A stretch of 64,000 nt of DNA from Thalassolituus sp. UBA1087. GTDB lineage: Bacteria; Pseudomonadota; Gammaproteobacteria; Pseudomonadales; Oceanobacteraceae. The stretch lies in NCBI GenBank assembly GCA_002314145.1, contig DCCG01000024.1:1830-65829 (forward strand), in the 5' to 3' direction. A model generated the notes under the pieces. That model searched no databases. It had not been told where the DNA came from and saw only the letters and a list, made by a program, of their open reading frames with translations. Numbering within the stretch: the first letter of the stretch is position 1; the number at the start of each line of letters is the position of its first letter. The translations under genes were made by a program, and so were the position numbers. Below, piece after piece: positions 8,373 through 18,593 of the stretch.

Positions 8373-9782
8373 CTACGGTGTGGCGATCACGACCTCACTC
8401 TGGGGGACCAACGCCTCAAAACATTGCTTCAACGCTGCTTTGGCTTCCGGATCACCATGCACAATACGGATGTGCTGCGGCTTCACCGTCATTCTGCGGA
8501 CAAAATTGACCAGGTCCTTCTGATCCGCGTGGGCGCTGTAACCTGAAAGGCTATGCACCTGCGCACGGATATCCACCCGGTGCCCATCCAACATGGCGTA
8601 GCCACCTTCTGGCCCATACCTCTGGATATCCCGCCCCGGTGTCCCCTGCGCCTGATAGCCCACAAACAACACATCGGTACGGGCGTCGGGCAGCAAGGCC
8701 TCAAGATAATTCTGAATGCGGCCGCCTGCACACATACCACTGGCGGCAATCACAATGGCTGGCTGCCCGCTGTCGCGCAGATAACGCACCATGGCCAGAT
8801 GCTCGCGGTGGCTTTCGACGGTGGTCAACTGCTCAAACGACAACGGATGACGCCCAGCGGCCAGACGCCCTCTGGCTTCTGCATCCCATAAAGATTTCAA
8901 CTGACGGTAATGGCGGGTGAAATCCGCCGCCAGCGGCGAATCCACAATAATATTCAGATTCTGCCATTGCTCCGCTTTCTTTCCTGTACGGTTCCGGGCC
9001 TGATGGATAATCCCTTCCAGCTCATACAGCAGCTCCTGTGTGCGGCCAATGGAAAACGCCGGAATCAGCACGGCGCCACCGTCTTCAAGACTGCGTTCAA
9101 TCATCCTCTGTAACGCCCGTCGCCGGTTTTTGCGCCCTTCGTGCAGCCTGTCACCGTATGTGCTCTCAATCACCAGATCATCACAGCGGTAAGGTGACCT
9201 GGGTGCCGGCAACAGTGGCGAATAAGGCGCGCCAAGATCGCCGGAAAACACCACCCTTTTATCGTCAGAATGCCCACGCCCCTCAAGTGCCAACTCAACA
9301 TAAGCCGAACCAAGAATATGCCCCGCAACCCGGAAGCGCCCGCGCACACCGGGCATCCCCTGCACGTTAAACCAATGATCGTAATCCACCGCCACCAGGT
9401 GTCTATCCAACAGACGCAGAAAGCGGTTTATCAACCGTTTATCCCGGGTGACACCGACTTTTAAAGCATCCTCCAGCACCAGAGGCAGCAACATCGCCGT
9501 TGCCCGGCTGGCATACACCGGGCCCTTAAAACCAGCGGCCAGTAAATAAGGAAGGCGGCCAACGTGATCAATATGACAGTGTGTTACCAGCAAAGCCCTG
9601 AGCGGACGGATATCAAAATTGATTTGCTCAGCCAGATCACCAGAACCTGATGACAAGCCCTCCGCCTCAGTTCCCTGAAACATGCCGCAATCAACCAGGA
9701 GAGCTTCGCCGGAATCCAGTGTAAGCTGATGACAGGAACCAGTGACACCGGTAACGGCACCGTGATGGGTTATCGAATACAT
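8373..9782 (-). CDS. Beta-CASP metallo-beta-lactamase ribonuclease (CPSF/Ysh1-like)
   Basis: A 469-residue cytoplasmic metallo-hydrolase. The zinc motif THCHIDHVG (H68, H70, D72, H73) is followed by the beta-CASP insert (AFSIGRTQELLYEL, the ASGMCAGGRI segment) and the C-terminal RMMBL domain (SGYSAHADQ, IVHGDPEA). Related bacterial proteins are RNA endo/exonucleases or remain uncharacterised. Nothing ties it to polysaccharide synthesis, although it is co-oriented with that locus. REP elements bracket it on both sides, as expected for a separate cassette. The substrate is unknown. Confidence 0.88.
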   Translation of the reverse strand: MYSITHHGAVTGVTGSCHQLTLDSGEALLVDCGMFQGTEAEGLSSGSGDLAEQINFDIRPLRALLVTHCHIDHVGRLPYLLAAGFKGPVYASRATAMLLPLVLEDALKVGVTRDKRLINRFLRLLDRHLVAVDYDHWFNVQGMPGVRGRFRVAGHILGSAYVELALEGRGHSDDKRVVFSGDLGAPYSPLLPAPRSPYRCDDLVIESTYGDRLHEGRKNRRRALQRMIERSLEDGGAVLIPAFSIGRTQELLYELEGIIHQARNRTGKKAEQWQNLNIIVDSPLAADFTRHYRQLKSLWDAEARGRLAAGRHPLSFEQLTTVESHREHLAMVRYLRDSGQPAIVIAASGMCAGGRIQNYLEALLPDARTDVLFVGYQAQGTPGRDIQRYGPEGGYAMLDGHRVDIRAQVHSLSGYSAHADQKDLVNFVRRMTVKPQHIRIVHGDPEAKAALKQCFEALVPQSEVVIATP

Positions 9783-9957
9783 CCGTGTATCCTTTTCACA
9801 TTATTGTAATAGAGTAAGCGTAATACCCGCTGCAGACAGGATGCACGCATTCACCACACAGATGCCTGAAACCTGCGCCCTTCGCGAATCACAGGTCTGC
9901 GTAAGAACGGAACGGTTTCAGCTGCGAATCCTGCATATACCGGCATTGTGTATCTTT

Positions 9958-10159
9958 GTAGGAGCGGCTTCAGCCGCGAAACCCGGCAAAGCCGGACATT
10001 CCGTGACATAACGTTTTGCACGGATTATCTATAAAAGCGGCACAGAAATACTCCTACCATAGGCCGTACGGCCCTCGGCGCTGAAGCACCTCCTACACGG
10101 AAACGTCGTGCATTATCGTAGGAGCCGCTTCAGCCGCGAAATCCGGCGCATCCGGACAT
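9958..10159 (-). repeat. REP element in minus orientation plus extra A copy
   Basis: On the minus strand this runs B (10062-10096), core, A (9958-9999), 139 bp in all, with another A copy at 10118-10159 separated by the 21-bp linker. The structure matches the element at 8091-8298, so the two flank the beta-CASP gene in the same orientation. In the 393-bp gap between the beta-CASP gene and manC nothing else is recognised. Confidence 0.83.
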
Positions 10160-10175
10160 TCACAAACCGGGAATC

Positions 10176-11648
10176 TTACGCCCGCCCGTACTGGTCTTTA
10201 AGACGCACGATATCATCCTCACCCAGATACGAACCTGACTGCACTTCAATCATCTCCAGCTCGATCACACCCGGGTTTTCCAGGCAATGCACCTGTCCAA
10301 TCGGAATATAGGTAGACTGATTTTCCGTTACCAGAAACGTCTCATCACCATTGGTGACTTTCGCCGTCCCGGACACCACAATCCAGTGCTCTGCGCGATG
10401 ATGATGTTTTTGCACCGACAGCTTAGCACCCGGTTTAACGGTAATACGCTTCACCTGGTAACGCTGACCGTTATCCACAGAATCGTACTTACCCCATGGG
10501 CGATACACCTCACGGTGCTGGTGATGCTCGCTGCGACCTGCTGCTTTAATATCAGCCACGATGGTTTTGATATCCTGAACCTTATCTTTGGCGGCTACCA
10601 ACAGAGCATCCGGAGTATCGACAATCACCAGATCTTCAACACCCAGAGTAGCGACCAAACGGCTGCCAGCGGCCACAAAACAACCGGATGTGTCTTTCAG
10701 CATGATGTCATCGGCCTTAACATCACCGGATACCATGACGGCGTTACCAGCTTCATCTTTGTCTGCGATGTCCCAAAGTGCAGACCAGCTGCCCACATCG
10801 CTCCAGCCCGCATTCAGCGGTGTCACCAGAATCTGATCACCATCTTCTTTGGAAAGCGGCTCCATAATGGCATAGTCGATAGACTCGTCCGGGCAGGCCT
10901 TAAAGGCTTCTGCATCAACACGGACAAAATCATAGTCTTCTGCCGTTCCGGCCATGGCCTGTTCACAGGCGGCGAAAATATCCGGACGGTACTGTTTTAA
11001 CGCCTCCAGATAACGATCCGCACGGATCATAAACATGCCGCTGTTCCACAGCCATTTATTGGTACCCTGTGGCGTTTGCTCCTGCATATAACGCTGAGCG
11101 GTTTCCAGATCCGGCTTCTCCACAAACTCTTTAACGGAAAACAACGCCTGAGACCCAGTGGAAACATCCCCCACCTGGATATAGCCATACCCCGTAGCAG
11201 CCTCAGTGGGAACGATACCCAAAGTGCCGACTTTCCCGGCTTCTACCGCTGGTAATAGCTCTTTTACTGCAGCCTGAAATGCCTGCGTATCTTTGATGAC
11301 ATGATCCGCCGCCAGAATCAGCATGACCGGTGGCTTATCAGATTCAGCCGCGGCCTGCAGTGCCTGAATAGCCGCCAGCGCAATGGCCGGCGCGGTATTA
11401 CGACCTACCGGCTCAAGCAGAATGCTCGCTTTGTAACCTTTCTGACGCATCTGCTCTGCTACCAGAAAGCGGTGCTCCTCATTACAGATAACCAAAGGTT
11501 GTTCTGTAGCAATACCATCCAGCCGTGCGGCGGTTTGCTGCAGCATGGTCAGATGACTATTCAGTGCCAGAAACTGTTTAGGGAACGCAGTACGCGAGAG
11601 GGGCCATAAACGCGTGCCGGAGCCACCGGCCATAATTACAGGGATCAT
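10176..11648 (-). CDS. manC: Mannose-1-phosphate guanylyltransferase / mannose-6-phosphate isomerase
   Basis: A bifunctional 490-residue enzyme of the ManC/AlgA/CpsB type, which makes GDP-mannose. The N-terminal nucleotidyltransferase has the pyrophosphorylase motif GGSGTRLWPLSR (residues 8-19) and FVEKPD. The C-terminal cupin carries the metal-binding region QKHHHRAEHWIV (about 420-431) of the phosphomannose isomerase half. Length is standard. It closes the assembly half of the exopolysaccharide cluster, which implies mannose or a GDP-mannose-derived sugar (fucose, rhamnose) in the product. Confidence 0.95.
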   Translation of the reverse strand: MIPVIMAGGSGTRLWPLSRTAFPKQFLALNSHLTMLQQTAARLDGIATEQPLVICNEEHRFLVAEQMRQKGYKASILLEPVGRNTAPAIALAAIQALQAAAESDKPPVMLILAADHVIKDTQAFQAAVKELLPAVEAGKVGTLGIVPTEAATGYGYIQVGDVSTGSQALFSVKEFVEKPDLETAQRYMQEQTPQGTNKWLWNSGMFMIRADRYLEALKQYRPDIFAACEQAMAGTAEDYDFVRVDAEAFKACPDESIDYAIMEPLSKEDGDQILVTPLNAGWSDVGSWSALWDIADKDEAGNAVMVSGDVKADDIMLKDTSGCFVAAGSRLVATLGVEDLVIVDTPDALLVAAKDKVQDIKTIVADIKAAGRSEHHQHREVYRPWGKYDSVDNGQRYQVKRITVKPGAKLSVQKHHHRAEHWIVVSGTAKVTNGDETFLVTENQSTYIPIGQVHCLENPGVIELEMIEVQSGSYLGEDDIVRLKDQYGRA

Positions 11649-11781
11649 TAGACCTTCCTTGTATCAAGTATCATTGCTATAGATGCTACCTCAAAGACCA
11701 TCACCAACCAAGCTGAAGGTCCGCTCACCCAAAGTTTCATTTACATGACAAACATAGGGTAATAAAAGGAAGCACAAAATT

Positions 11782-12861
11782 TCACACAGCTTGTCTCTTA
11801 CTAAAGAGCTTATTATTCTTCACTGGCAAGAAAAACAGCGAAAGATAATTACTATTAATCACTACCCACCGGATAACCATTGGAACAACAAGGCTAAACA
11901 GCAACACTAAAATGATCACTCCAAAACCGCCAACATAGGCACTCAGAAGTCGGTCAAACAAAGGAGTCAATCGATACAAAAAGAAACCATGAAATATCAA
12001 AATAAATAAACTTGAACGTCCAAGCAACAACGGAATGCCACTCAAAAATCTAAACCGAGAAATCCAGAAAGCAAACGATAACATAATGTAAATCCCCGAA
12101 AGAGCACCAAGCAACATATAAAAAGGCCCATCAATACTTCGACTAGTCCACTCAATATCAGCATCAGCAAACAGACAAAGAACAACAAATAGAAAGCCAG
12201 AAACAAAAAACACCTTTAAATCAGGAGTAAAATCAACAATGTAATACCTCAACAAACCGCCCAATATGAAAAATGGCGCAGTAACAAGCAGCATATCACT
12301 TGAAAATGGCAACCCAGGCATTAAAAAGACCTCTCCCCCAAATGAAATCGGATAAAGCCAAAAAAGATCAAAGAAAAACATACCAACCGAAAACGTCGCT
12401 AAAAGCAACAAACAACCCACAGTCAAATTCAACTGCTTGAAACGAAAAAAAACAAAAACCACATAAGAAAATAAATACAACACGAAAAGATGCGTTAAAA
12501 ACCACATAGGCGCCCAAGTAATAGTCGATGCATTCCCGTACAAAATACCCCACACTGTTAATTTAGCCCCGTCACCATATGCTATGACATTGAATACATA
12601 CAACAAAGTCAAAACAAAAAAATATGGCTTTAAAAACACATCTGCCTTCGACAATAAAAATGGCATAAACGACTTAGAATACGAGAAAAAGACACCAGAC
12701 ATAAAAAAGAAAAAGGGCATACGAAAAACACTAAAATAACTATTTACCTCAACAAAAAAAGGATATTCATTAGAATAATCCTGATTTGCCATATGGTAAA
12801 TAACAACCAAAAGAATTGAAAACCCCTTTGCAATATCTACATATTCTATCCTTTTAGCCAT
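11782..12861 (-). CDS. Acyltransferase-3 family membrane protein (first of three)
   Basis: A 359-residue polytopic inner-membrane protein with about ten helices and the AT3 start YVDIAKGFSILLVVIYHM, whose His is the expected catalytic residue. Such proteins O-acetylate or O-succinylate polysaccharides. A GTG lies three codons upstream, but the ATG at 12861 is better placed after GGGGTGAT. The gene is strikingly AT-rich compared with manC. A 130-bp AT-rich gap follows before manC. The acyl group and target sugar cannot be told from sequence. Confidence 0.85.
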   Translation of the reverse strand: MAKRIEYVDIAKGFSILLVVIYHMANQDYSNEYPFFVEVNSYFSVFRMPFFFFMSGVFFSYSKSFMPFLLSKADVFLKPYFFVLTLLYVFNVIAYGDGAKLTVWGILYGNASTITWAPMWFLTHLFVLYLFSYVVFVFFRFKQLNLTVGCLLLLATFSVGMFFFDLFWLYPISFGGEVFLMPGLPFSSDMLLVTAPFFILGGLLRYYIVDFTPDLKVFFVSGFLFVVLCLFADADIEWTSRSIDGPFYMLLGALSGIYIMLSFAFWISRFRFLSGIPLLLGRSSLFILIFHGFFLYRLTPLFDRLLSAYVGGFGVIILVLLFSLVVPMVIRWVVINSNYLSLFFLPVKNNKLFSKRQAV

Positions 12862-12915
12862 ACATATCACCCCAAGATCTATTGAAAGTTAAAAATCAAA
12901 ATTATCAACCTACAT

Positions 12916-13944
12916 TCAAATCCACTTCCTCACCCGCTTTAAAACCGGCTTTTCAAACAACTGATAACTAAAAAATGACGTTATATAACAGGCAAAAAGA
13001 ATAGCGATAACAAACGGAACCTGATTATACGAACCAATATCGGTTACTTTGAATAACAAACCATAAAACGCCATCCAGAAGATATGTGTCAAATACAGCG
13101 AATAAGATGAGTCACCAAGAAGCATGAGAATTTTGTGTAACGGTCGAGCATTAACAACCCCCCTCAACATACCACCACAAATAAAGAATGATGGAAGACC
13201 CCACCACAGAAATCTATCCCAGCCATTTAAGCCAATGGTACTACTGAACACCACAAAAAACGGAGATGCAATAATCACAGCGAAGGCAGCCAACATAATC
13301 GCATAATGAAAGCCATTTAATCCGCACTTGAGGTACAAGTAAGCGAGAACCATACCCAACACAAACTCAAACAGGACTGGATTTTCAAAGAACCATCCCA
13401 TATCATTGCCATCCAAAGAAACAGAAAGCATAAAAGCAAAAATCAGGATAATTCCGGTAGCCAACACCGAGGCCAAAGGTTTTTTCAGCAACAAAGTTAT
13501 ACTAAAAACCAGATAAAAGTAAATCTCGTACTCCAAAGTCCAGGCAACAAAAATGATACGATCCTGATCAGGGAACAAAAATATCGATGAAATAATATTG
13601 GCGACATCAGGAGTATGGTTGGCAAGAAAGCCCATCGCCATTACAGTCAACATAACTACAAGACATAGCAAATACAGAGGGTAAATCCGAATTATACGAT
13701 GTTTCAAAAAAGACAAAGGTGTCGGACTATTTATGGATTTAAATGAAGTGTACATCATAATAAACCCACTAATTACGAAAAATATATCTACTCCTGCGGC
13801 ACCGACAAGAATGAGCCAATGCGGCGCGACTTCAGACACTGCTCCCATAGCCATCTCCAGAGTATGATGAACAACGACCATAAATGCCGCTAAAGCCCTC
13901 AAATATTGAATTCCATCTAACTTTCTACCATCAATTATTTGCAT
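12916..13944 (-). CDS. Acyltransferase-3 family membrane protein (second of three)
   Basis: A 342-residue polytopic membrane protein beginning with the AT3 signature IQYLRALAAFMVVVHHTLE, and with the FFVISGF motif in helix 2. It resembles the OafA/NodX-type subgroup more than the other two copies do. The ATG at 13944 has AGGTG 5 bases upstream; an in-frame upstream codon at 13971 lacks a site. It probably adds an acetyl or other acyl substituent to the repeat unit. It is AT-rich, like its neighbours. Confidence 0.86.
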   Translation of the reverse strand: MQIIDGRKLDGIQYLRALAAFMVVVHHTLEMAMGAVSEVAPHWLILVGAAGVDIFFVISGFIMMYTSFKSINSPTPLSFLKHRIIRIYPLYLLCLVVMLTVMAMGFLANHTPDVANIISSIFLFPDQDRIIFVAWTLEYEIYFYLVFSITLLLKKPLASVLATGIILIFAFMLSVSLDGNDMGWFFENPVLFEFVLGMVLAYLYLKCGLNGFHYAIMLAAFAVIIASPFFVVFSSTIGLNGWDRFLWWGLPSFFICGGMLRGVVNARPLHKILMLLGDSSYSLYLTHIFWMAFYGLLFKVTDIGSYNQVPFVIAILFACYITSFFSYQLFEKPVLKRVRKWI

Positions 13945-14020
13945 TTTTACACCTAATGCTCGGCTCAACACAATACAACTCTATAGCCGTTCTACAACAC
14001 AAAGAAACACATACAAACAA

Positions 14021-15106
14021 TTAATCCATTTCAGAAGCATCAAATATAGATTGAACCAGCTCACCCCACTGCCCTGATATTAAGTCAGGTAAAAATTTCT
14101 CCATATGATTTCTTGCTGAGCGGAACAGTAAGTTTTTACTTTCAAAGTCGATATTACTCAACTGTACCAATCTCTCAGCGATTTCATCAATATCATCAGG
14201 CTCAGCGACAAGCACTGAACTGCCCCCAACTTCCTCGCACACACCACCTCTCGTAACGAGACAAGGCGCTCCATAACTAGCAGCTTCAGCAATCGGCATA
14301 CCAAACCCTTCCAGATGACTCATCAAAACAAAACCAACTGTTGTTTTATACAAGCGCTTCAATTCATCATCATTTACATAACCGAGGACCACAACACCCT
14401 CTGTTTTAGCGGCCTCGATTTTAACCAAATCGGCCCCAGGTTCATCACCGCCGACAAGAAAGTATTGATATCCTTTTTCCGCCAACCCAGACTTATCAAA
14501 AGCCCTGATACTATTAATCTGATTTTTTCTTGATCCCAAACTTCCAGTAGTTAGAAAGAACTTTCCACTTTCCTGAACATCAAAACTTTCTTCAAACAAG
14601 TTCTGTCTTATCGGAATATAGATCACATCCATAGAATTAAAATCATTTCCATATATACGAATAAATTCATCCCTAGTAGCGTAAGAAACAAATATCATTC
14701 GACATTTTGAATCTTTTATCTTTTCGTAAGCCACCTTATAAAAGTCATGTGTTTTAGGTGCAAAATACTTAGGATGGGTAACAGGACCAATATCATGGCA
14801 CAAAACAATATCTGAAGAAGTTAAGCTATAATTCAAGACCGTCAGAGGATCAAGATGCAATACCGGTTTATCTGGACGCTGTCGCGGCACAAGCTCCGAA
14901 TATAGCGTTCCAGCGATTCGTGACAAATTCTCCCAGTGGTATAATCTACCGTGAACCCGGCGTAAGAAGTCATTTCTAATCTGATGATTCAGCCTTCCAT
15001 ACACGACCGAACTTACGTAGGGAGCAATTGCAGATATAATATCCTTCCCCAGGAAATACTTACCAGTCCGGTTATTAATTGCTAATGAAAAATCGACAAC
15101 CAACAT
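14021..15106 (-). CDS. Glycosyltransferase family 4
   Basis: A 361-residue GT-B glycosyltransferase. The C-terminal nucleotide-sugar domain has the E-x7-E type segment LEGFGMPIAEAASYGAP (about residues 264-280), with GSRKNQ at the domain hinge. It presumably transfers one sugar, perhaps mannose given the ManC in the cluster, onto the lipid-linked repeat unit. It is cytoplasmic or membrane-associated. It lies between an AT3 gene and the epimerase gene, and neither donor nor linkage can be read from sequence. Confidence 0.88.
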   Translation of the reverse strand: MLVVDFSLAINNRTGKYFLGKDIISAIAPYVSSVVYGRLNHQIRNDFLRRVHGRLYHWENLSRIAGTLYSELVPRQRPDKPVLHLDPLTVLNYSLTSSDIVLCHDIGPVTHPKYFAPKTHDFYKVAYEKIKDSKCRMIFVSYATRDEFIRIYGNDFNSMDVIYIPIRQNLFEESFDVQESGKFFLTTGSLGSRKNQINSIRAFDKSGLAEKGYQYFLVGGDEPGADLVKIEAAKTEGVVVLGYVNDDELKRLYKTTVGFVLMSHLEGFGMPIAEAASYGAPCLVTRGGVCEEVGGSSVLVAEPDDIDEIAERLVQLSNIDFESKNLLFRSARNHMEKFLPDLISGQWGELVQSIFDASEMD

Positions 15107-15151
15107 AATTCATTCCCTTCAATTAAAAACATTCTTAAAATTTATAGAGAT

Positions 15152-16174
15152 TCACCACTCCTCAACTGAATCATTTTTCCAATTATGTAGTGAACCTTTC
15201 AGATCAAAAGTAAAGCTATAACCATTTTCAATCAAGAATTTCGGAATAATAGTATTATCAACTTTTAACTTTTTTATACGAGCAGGATGAATTGGCTGCT
15301 TGATGCCAAAAACAGAGCTAAGAGATTGAACAACATAAGATGTAATCAGAAGCGCCCGGTAAGGTAATGTTGGCACAAAGCGCTTGACGCCTGACACCTG
15401 CTGAATAGCATCAACGTATTCTTCAAGAGTCGGCGGCTCCGGCAAGCTGAAATTATAGAGCACATACTGCTTGTTATTAATCTCAAGCCAATCCAGTACC
15501 CAGATAAAGGTATTCACCAACTCTTTGACGTAGCCACCGGATTTACGTACGGATTTATTACCAACGTAGCAGAAGTAGCCTTTTTTAAGGGCGTTGCGCA
15601 GGCGAGGTACATTACCGTCTTCATGGGGTCCAAATATTACACCAGGCCGGGCAATAACCAACTGACGATTGCTGCGATCAGCATGCTGCCAGCCCTCGTG
15701 GATTTTTTCTGCTGCGAGCTTAGACGATCCGTATGGTGAGTAAGGAACAACCTGAGATTCTTCGGTTCTGGCAACATCAGCGTGACCGTATGGCGCTATA
15801 CTGCTGGTAAAGACGATTTTGCTGCAGTGTTTGTCTTCTGCAAAGGCGACAACATTGTCTGCACCTTTAATATTAGTTTCGAAGTACTCATACGCTTCAT
15901 GACCTGGCTCCCGGTGCACCGCGGCAAAATTAAAGATAAGATCAACTTTATCTTCATCCAATACCAGACTGTCTCTGACATCCATATACTGATATACCAC
16001 CACACCAGACTCGAATGCCTTATGTACTTCAGGCGTCCAGACTTCTTTACGTGGAGGTTTAATATCAAACAGGTAAATCTTATCTGCCAGACCATCTTCG
16101 ATTAATCGATTCAGGGTATATCCACCAATGTAGCCACTACCACCAGTAATAACAACAACCTTAACTCGTTCCAT
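15152..16174 (-). CDS. NAD-dependent epimerase/dehydratase
   Basis: A 340-residue extended short-chain dehydrogenase that modifies a nucleotide sugar. The Rossmann motif GGSGYIGG (residues 11-18) is followed by the catalytic Ser-Tyr-Lys set: SS around 125 and YGSSK (Y about 148, K about 152). A perfect AGGAGG precedes the ATG. It probably supplies an unusual sugar for this polysaccharide. Epimerase, reductase and dehydratase roles are all possible. Confidence 0.87.
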   Translation of the reverse strand: MERVKVVVITGGSGYIGGYTLNRLIEDGLADKIYLFDIKPPRKEVWTPEVHKAFESGVVVYQYMDVRDSLVLDEDKVDLIFNFAAVHREPGHEAYEYFETNIKGADNVVAFAEDKHCSKIVFTSSIAPYGHADVARTEESQVVPYSPYGSSKLAAEKIHEGWQHADRSNRQLVIARPGVIFGPHEDGNVPRLRNALKKGYFCYVGNKSVRKSGGYVKELVNTFIWVLDWLEINNKQYVLYNFSLPEPPTLEEYVDAIQQVSGVKRFVPTLPYRALLITSYVVQSLSSVFGIKQPIHPARIKKLKVDNTIIPKFLIENGYSFTFDLKGSLHNWKNDSVEEW

Positions 16175-16255
16175 TTTTAACCTCCTGCCCGCTCTAAGCT
16201 CATAGCACCCACTACCCCTACCCCCACCAAAACCGAAGAATTCATACTGCTTCTA

Positions 16256-17470
16256 TTACACGCCCAACTGCCGAAATTTCCGACCACTCAAATATCCAAG
16301 CAAAACCACCGATTTAAGCATGTATACAGCCACCATAAAGTAACAGAACTCTGAAATCGACAGGTCATATTGATAAACTAACAACCCACCAATAGCCAAC
16401 ACCAGTGAGTTAAAGATCTCCATCAAAATAAAGCTTTTGTACTTTTTATTTGCCACCAGATAACTACTCAATACTACAAAGATTACATTTGCAGGTAAGA
16501 TGTAAAGCAGTATGGATATCAATTCAATGATCGGCTGCCATTGCAAAGATAAAAAGCGTTCAAAATAATGCAGTATTGGTAGCATAAAGGATACAAGAAT
16601 TACGATACCAGCAGCACCAATAAGGGTTTTCGATTTCACACTGCTTAATTTGATTGAATAGCGTATAAAATAAGGCACCAGTATCGCTCTGGAAACCGCT
16701 CCCATCGACTGCATGGCGACTTCGATGGTTTTCTTGGCGTAGTTGTAGACTCCAAGTGACGCCGTACCAAAAGTCAACAGAATCGCCTGTTGCTCTATAT
16801 AGTAGAATACCAGCCAACCCCAATTTGTTGTCAGGGAATATTTAAAGCCTTCGCCCACCCAACGGCGATAGACAGAGAAGTCAAACTGATAGTTAAGAAG
16901 ACCTGACTGCAGTATCAGTACAAGAAAAAATCCTATGAAGTTACCAACCAAAAAGCGTATAGCTAATGACTCAAACGCAAGTCCAAGGCTTGCTGAAACT
17001 ACAACTGCTATCGCTCCTGCTATAGCTACGACACATTGCAATGCAGCCATTTTTTCAGCCTGGAAATTCACCTTCCACCAGTCCGTTGCAGCAGCAATAG
17101 CAATCCGGGGAATCAGCGACATAGCCAAGATCAACACAAGAGCCGCCACATCAGTTCTGTCAAAAAGGTAGAATACATAACTGAACGCAAGCTGAACAAG
17201 GACCCAGAAGCCACCAACAATCAGTATATAGCCATTAAAAAGACTTTGACTGTGTTCGGTTATTTCCTCCCGAAAGAAACCAACTCCGCCACCAAGATCA
17301 AAAAAAGCATCTGCAGCCACAAAAGCCATCCAGGCTATGGCAAAGACGCCATAGTCTTCTGGCACAAGCCATATGGCCAGTAGCGCAAAACTGGCAAAAT
17401 TAATCAGTTTACTGATCAGCTCTGACGCAGCAATAAGGCTTGTTTTTTTAACCAGAGATTTAGCTTCCAC
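16256..17470 (-). CDS. Wzx-type oligosaccharide flippase
   Basis: A 404-residue protein with about twelve hydrophobic helices and the general pattern of the polysaccharide transporter (MOP/PST) family. It would move the undecaprenyl-linked repeat unit across the inner membrane for polymerisation by the Wzy-like protein encoded at 20.6-21.9 kb. The start is GTG with GAGG 7 bases upstream. It is AT-rich. The family assignment comes from topology and context rather than from a single motif. Confidence 0.82.
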   Translation of the reverse strand: MEAKSLVKKTSLIAASELISKLINFASFALLAIWLVPEDYGVFAIAWMAFVAADAFFDLGGGVGFFREEITEHSQSLFNGYILIVGGFWVLVQLAFSYVFYLFDRTDVAALVLILAMSLIPRIAIAAATDWWKVNFQAEKMAALQCVVAIAGAIAVVVSASLGLAFESLAIRFLVGNFIGFFLVLILQSGLLNYQFDFSVYRRWVGEGFKYSLTTNWGWLVFYYIEQQAILLTFGTASLGVYNYAKKTIEVAMQSMGAVSRAILVPYFIRYSIKLSSVKSKTLIGAAGIVILVSFMLPILHYFERFLSLQWQPIIELISILLYILPANVIFVVLSSYLVANKKYKSFILMEIFNSLVLAIGGLLVYQYDLSISEFCYFMVAVYMLKSVVLLGYLSGRKFRQLGV

Positions 17471-17511
17471 GTAGCAGCCTCACACAAACGACGACTAAAT
17501 ACATTTGTCTA

Positions 17512-18522
17512 CTATGCATTGTGAGAGATAATCCCTTTAACATTTGATTTATATGCAAACTGAAGAATGGGGTAATTCCTGGAAAACCTGTAGTACAGAT
17601 ACCATGGAGCAATCCCCATTAGCATGCCAACCAAAAGATGTACAGTTATGTCATCCATACCGAAAAACTTCTGAAGAACTATTCTCGAACCGCTTGATGA
17701 GATGATATGACCAAGAAATATAATCATTGAGGCTTCCCCGATATTCGCAATCCATCGACTTGCCCCCTTACTTGCTAACAAGATACTGAAAGACAACACA
17801 ATCAATATTGAAACCACCGCCAAAAAAATAGAAAATCCACTGTATTCATTAAACTTGTACTCATAAGAAAAAGTAAAAGCATATTGAGCAAAAATCCCAA
17901 CAGCGGACAAAAACAACAACCCACTATAGTTTCCAATATTTTTAGCAAGAGCCGTTTGAATTCGCGATACAACCATTCCCATCACAAAGTAAATAAGATA
18001 TGCCGAAAGCTTAGCAAGCTCTGTCGATGCAATATCCGCCATTGTAACGTACATACCCGCCGATAAAATCACCATTACCATCAAAGGATTCGGAACGAAT
18101 TTCAAAACCAGCATTGAAACCATCATCATAATGAAGAGGTCATATAGAAACCAAAATTGATCTTTGGCAGGAAAGAGGTCGAATACACCAGCCCAGGTCA
18201 CATCAGAATTCCCATTCGTGTAACTTGCCGCAAACACTAGAACCACGCCTTGAATAATCATCCAAAGAAAGTAAGGATAGGCAATAGTGTCAATCTTCGA
18301 TAGAACAAAGCTCCCCACACCCTTAGACACGACACTTCTTTCAACAAACATCCCGGACAAAAGGAAAAAAAGCGGCATGTGGAATGTGTAAATGATATTA
18401 AAGATATCACCCCAAATTTCACCCTCTGCTATCCCTGCACGCATCAGTCCGCCAAGGACATGCCCCAACACCACGAGTAAAATGCCAATCCCCTTGGCAT
18501 AATCAACCCACAAATTTCTCAT
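17512..18522 (-). CDS. Acyltransferase-3 family membrane protein (third of three)
   Basis: A 336-residue membrane protein with the AT3 opening WVDYAKGIGILLVVLGHVL, including the expected His, and about ten membrane helices. It is closer in style to the first copy (VDIAKG) than to the second. GAGGT lies just before the ATG. It sits between a glycosyltransferase and the flippase, so it may acylate the repeat unit before or during export. Confidence 0.86.
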   Translation of the reverse strand: MRNLWVDYAKGIGILLVVLGHVLGGLMRAGIAEGEIWGDIFNIIYTFHMPLFFLLSGMFVERSVVSKGVGSFVLSKIDTIAYPYFLWMIIQGVVLVFAASYTNGNSDVTWAGVFDLFPAKDQFWFLYDLFIMMMVSMLVLKFVPNPLMVMVILSAGMYVTMADIASTELAKLSAYLIYFVMGMVVSRIQTALAKNIGNYSGLLFLSAVGIFAQYAFTFSYEYKFNEYSGFSIFLAVVSILIVLSFSILLASKGASRWIANIGEASMIIFLGHIISSSGSRIVLQKFFGMDDITVHLLVGMLMGIAPWYLYYRFSRNYPILQFAYKSNVKGIISHNA

Positions 18523-18593
18523 ATATACCTCACCAACACAGCTATTGCCTGAATGCTTTTTCAGCCGTATTCATTCCAACCTGCCAATCATTT

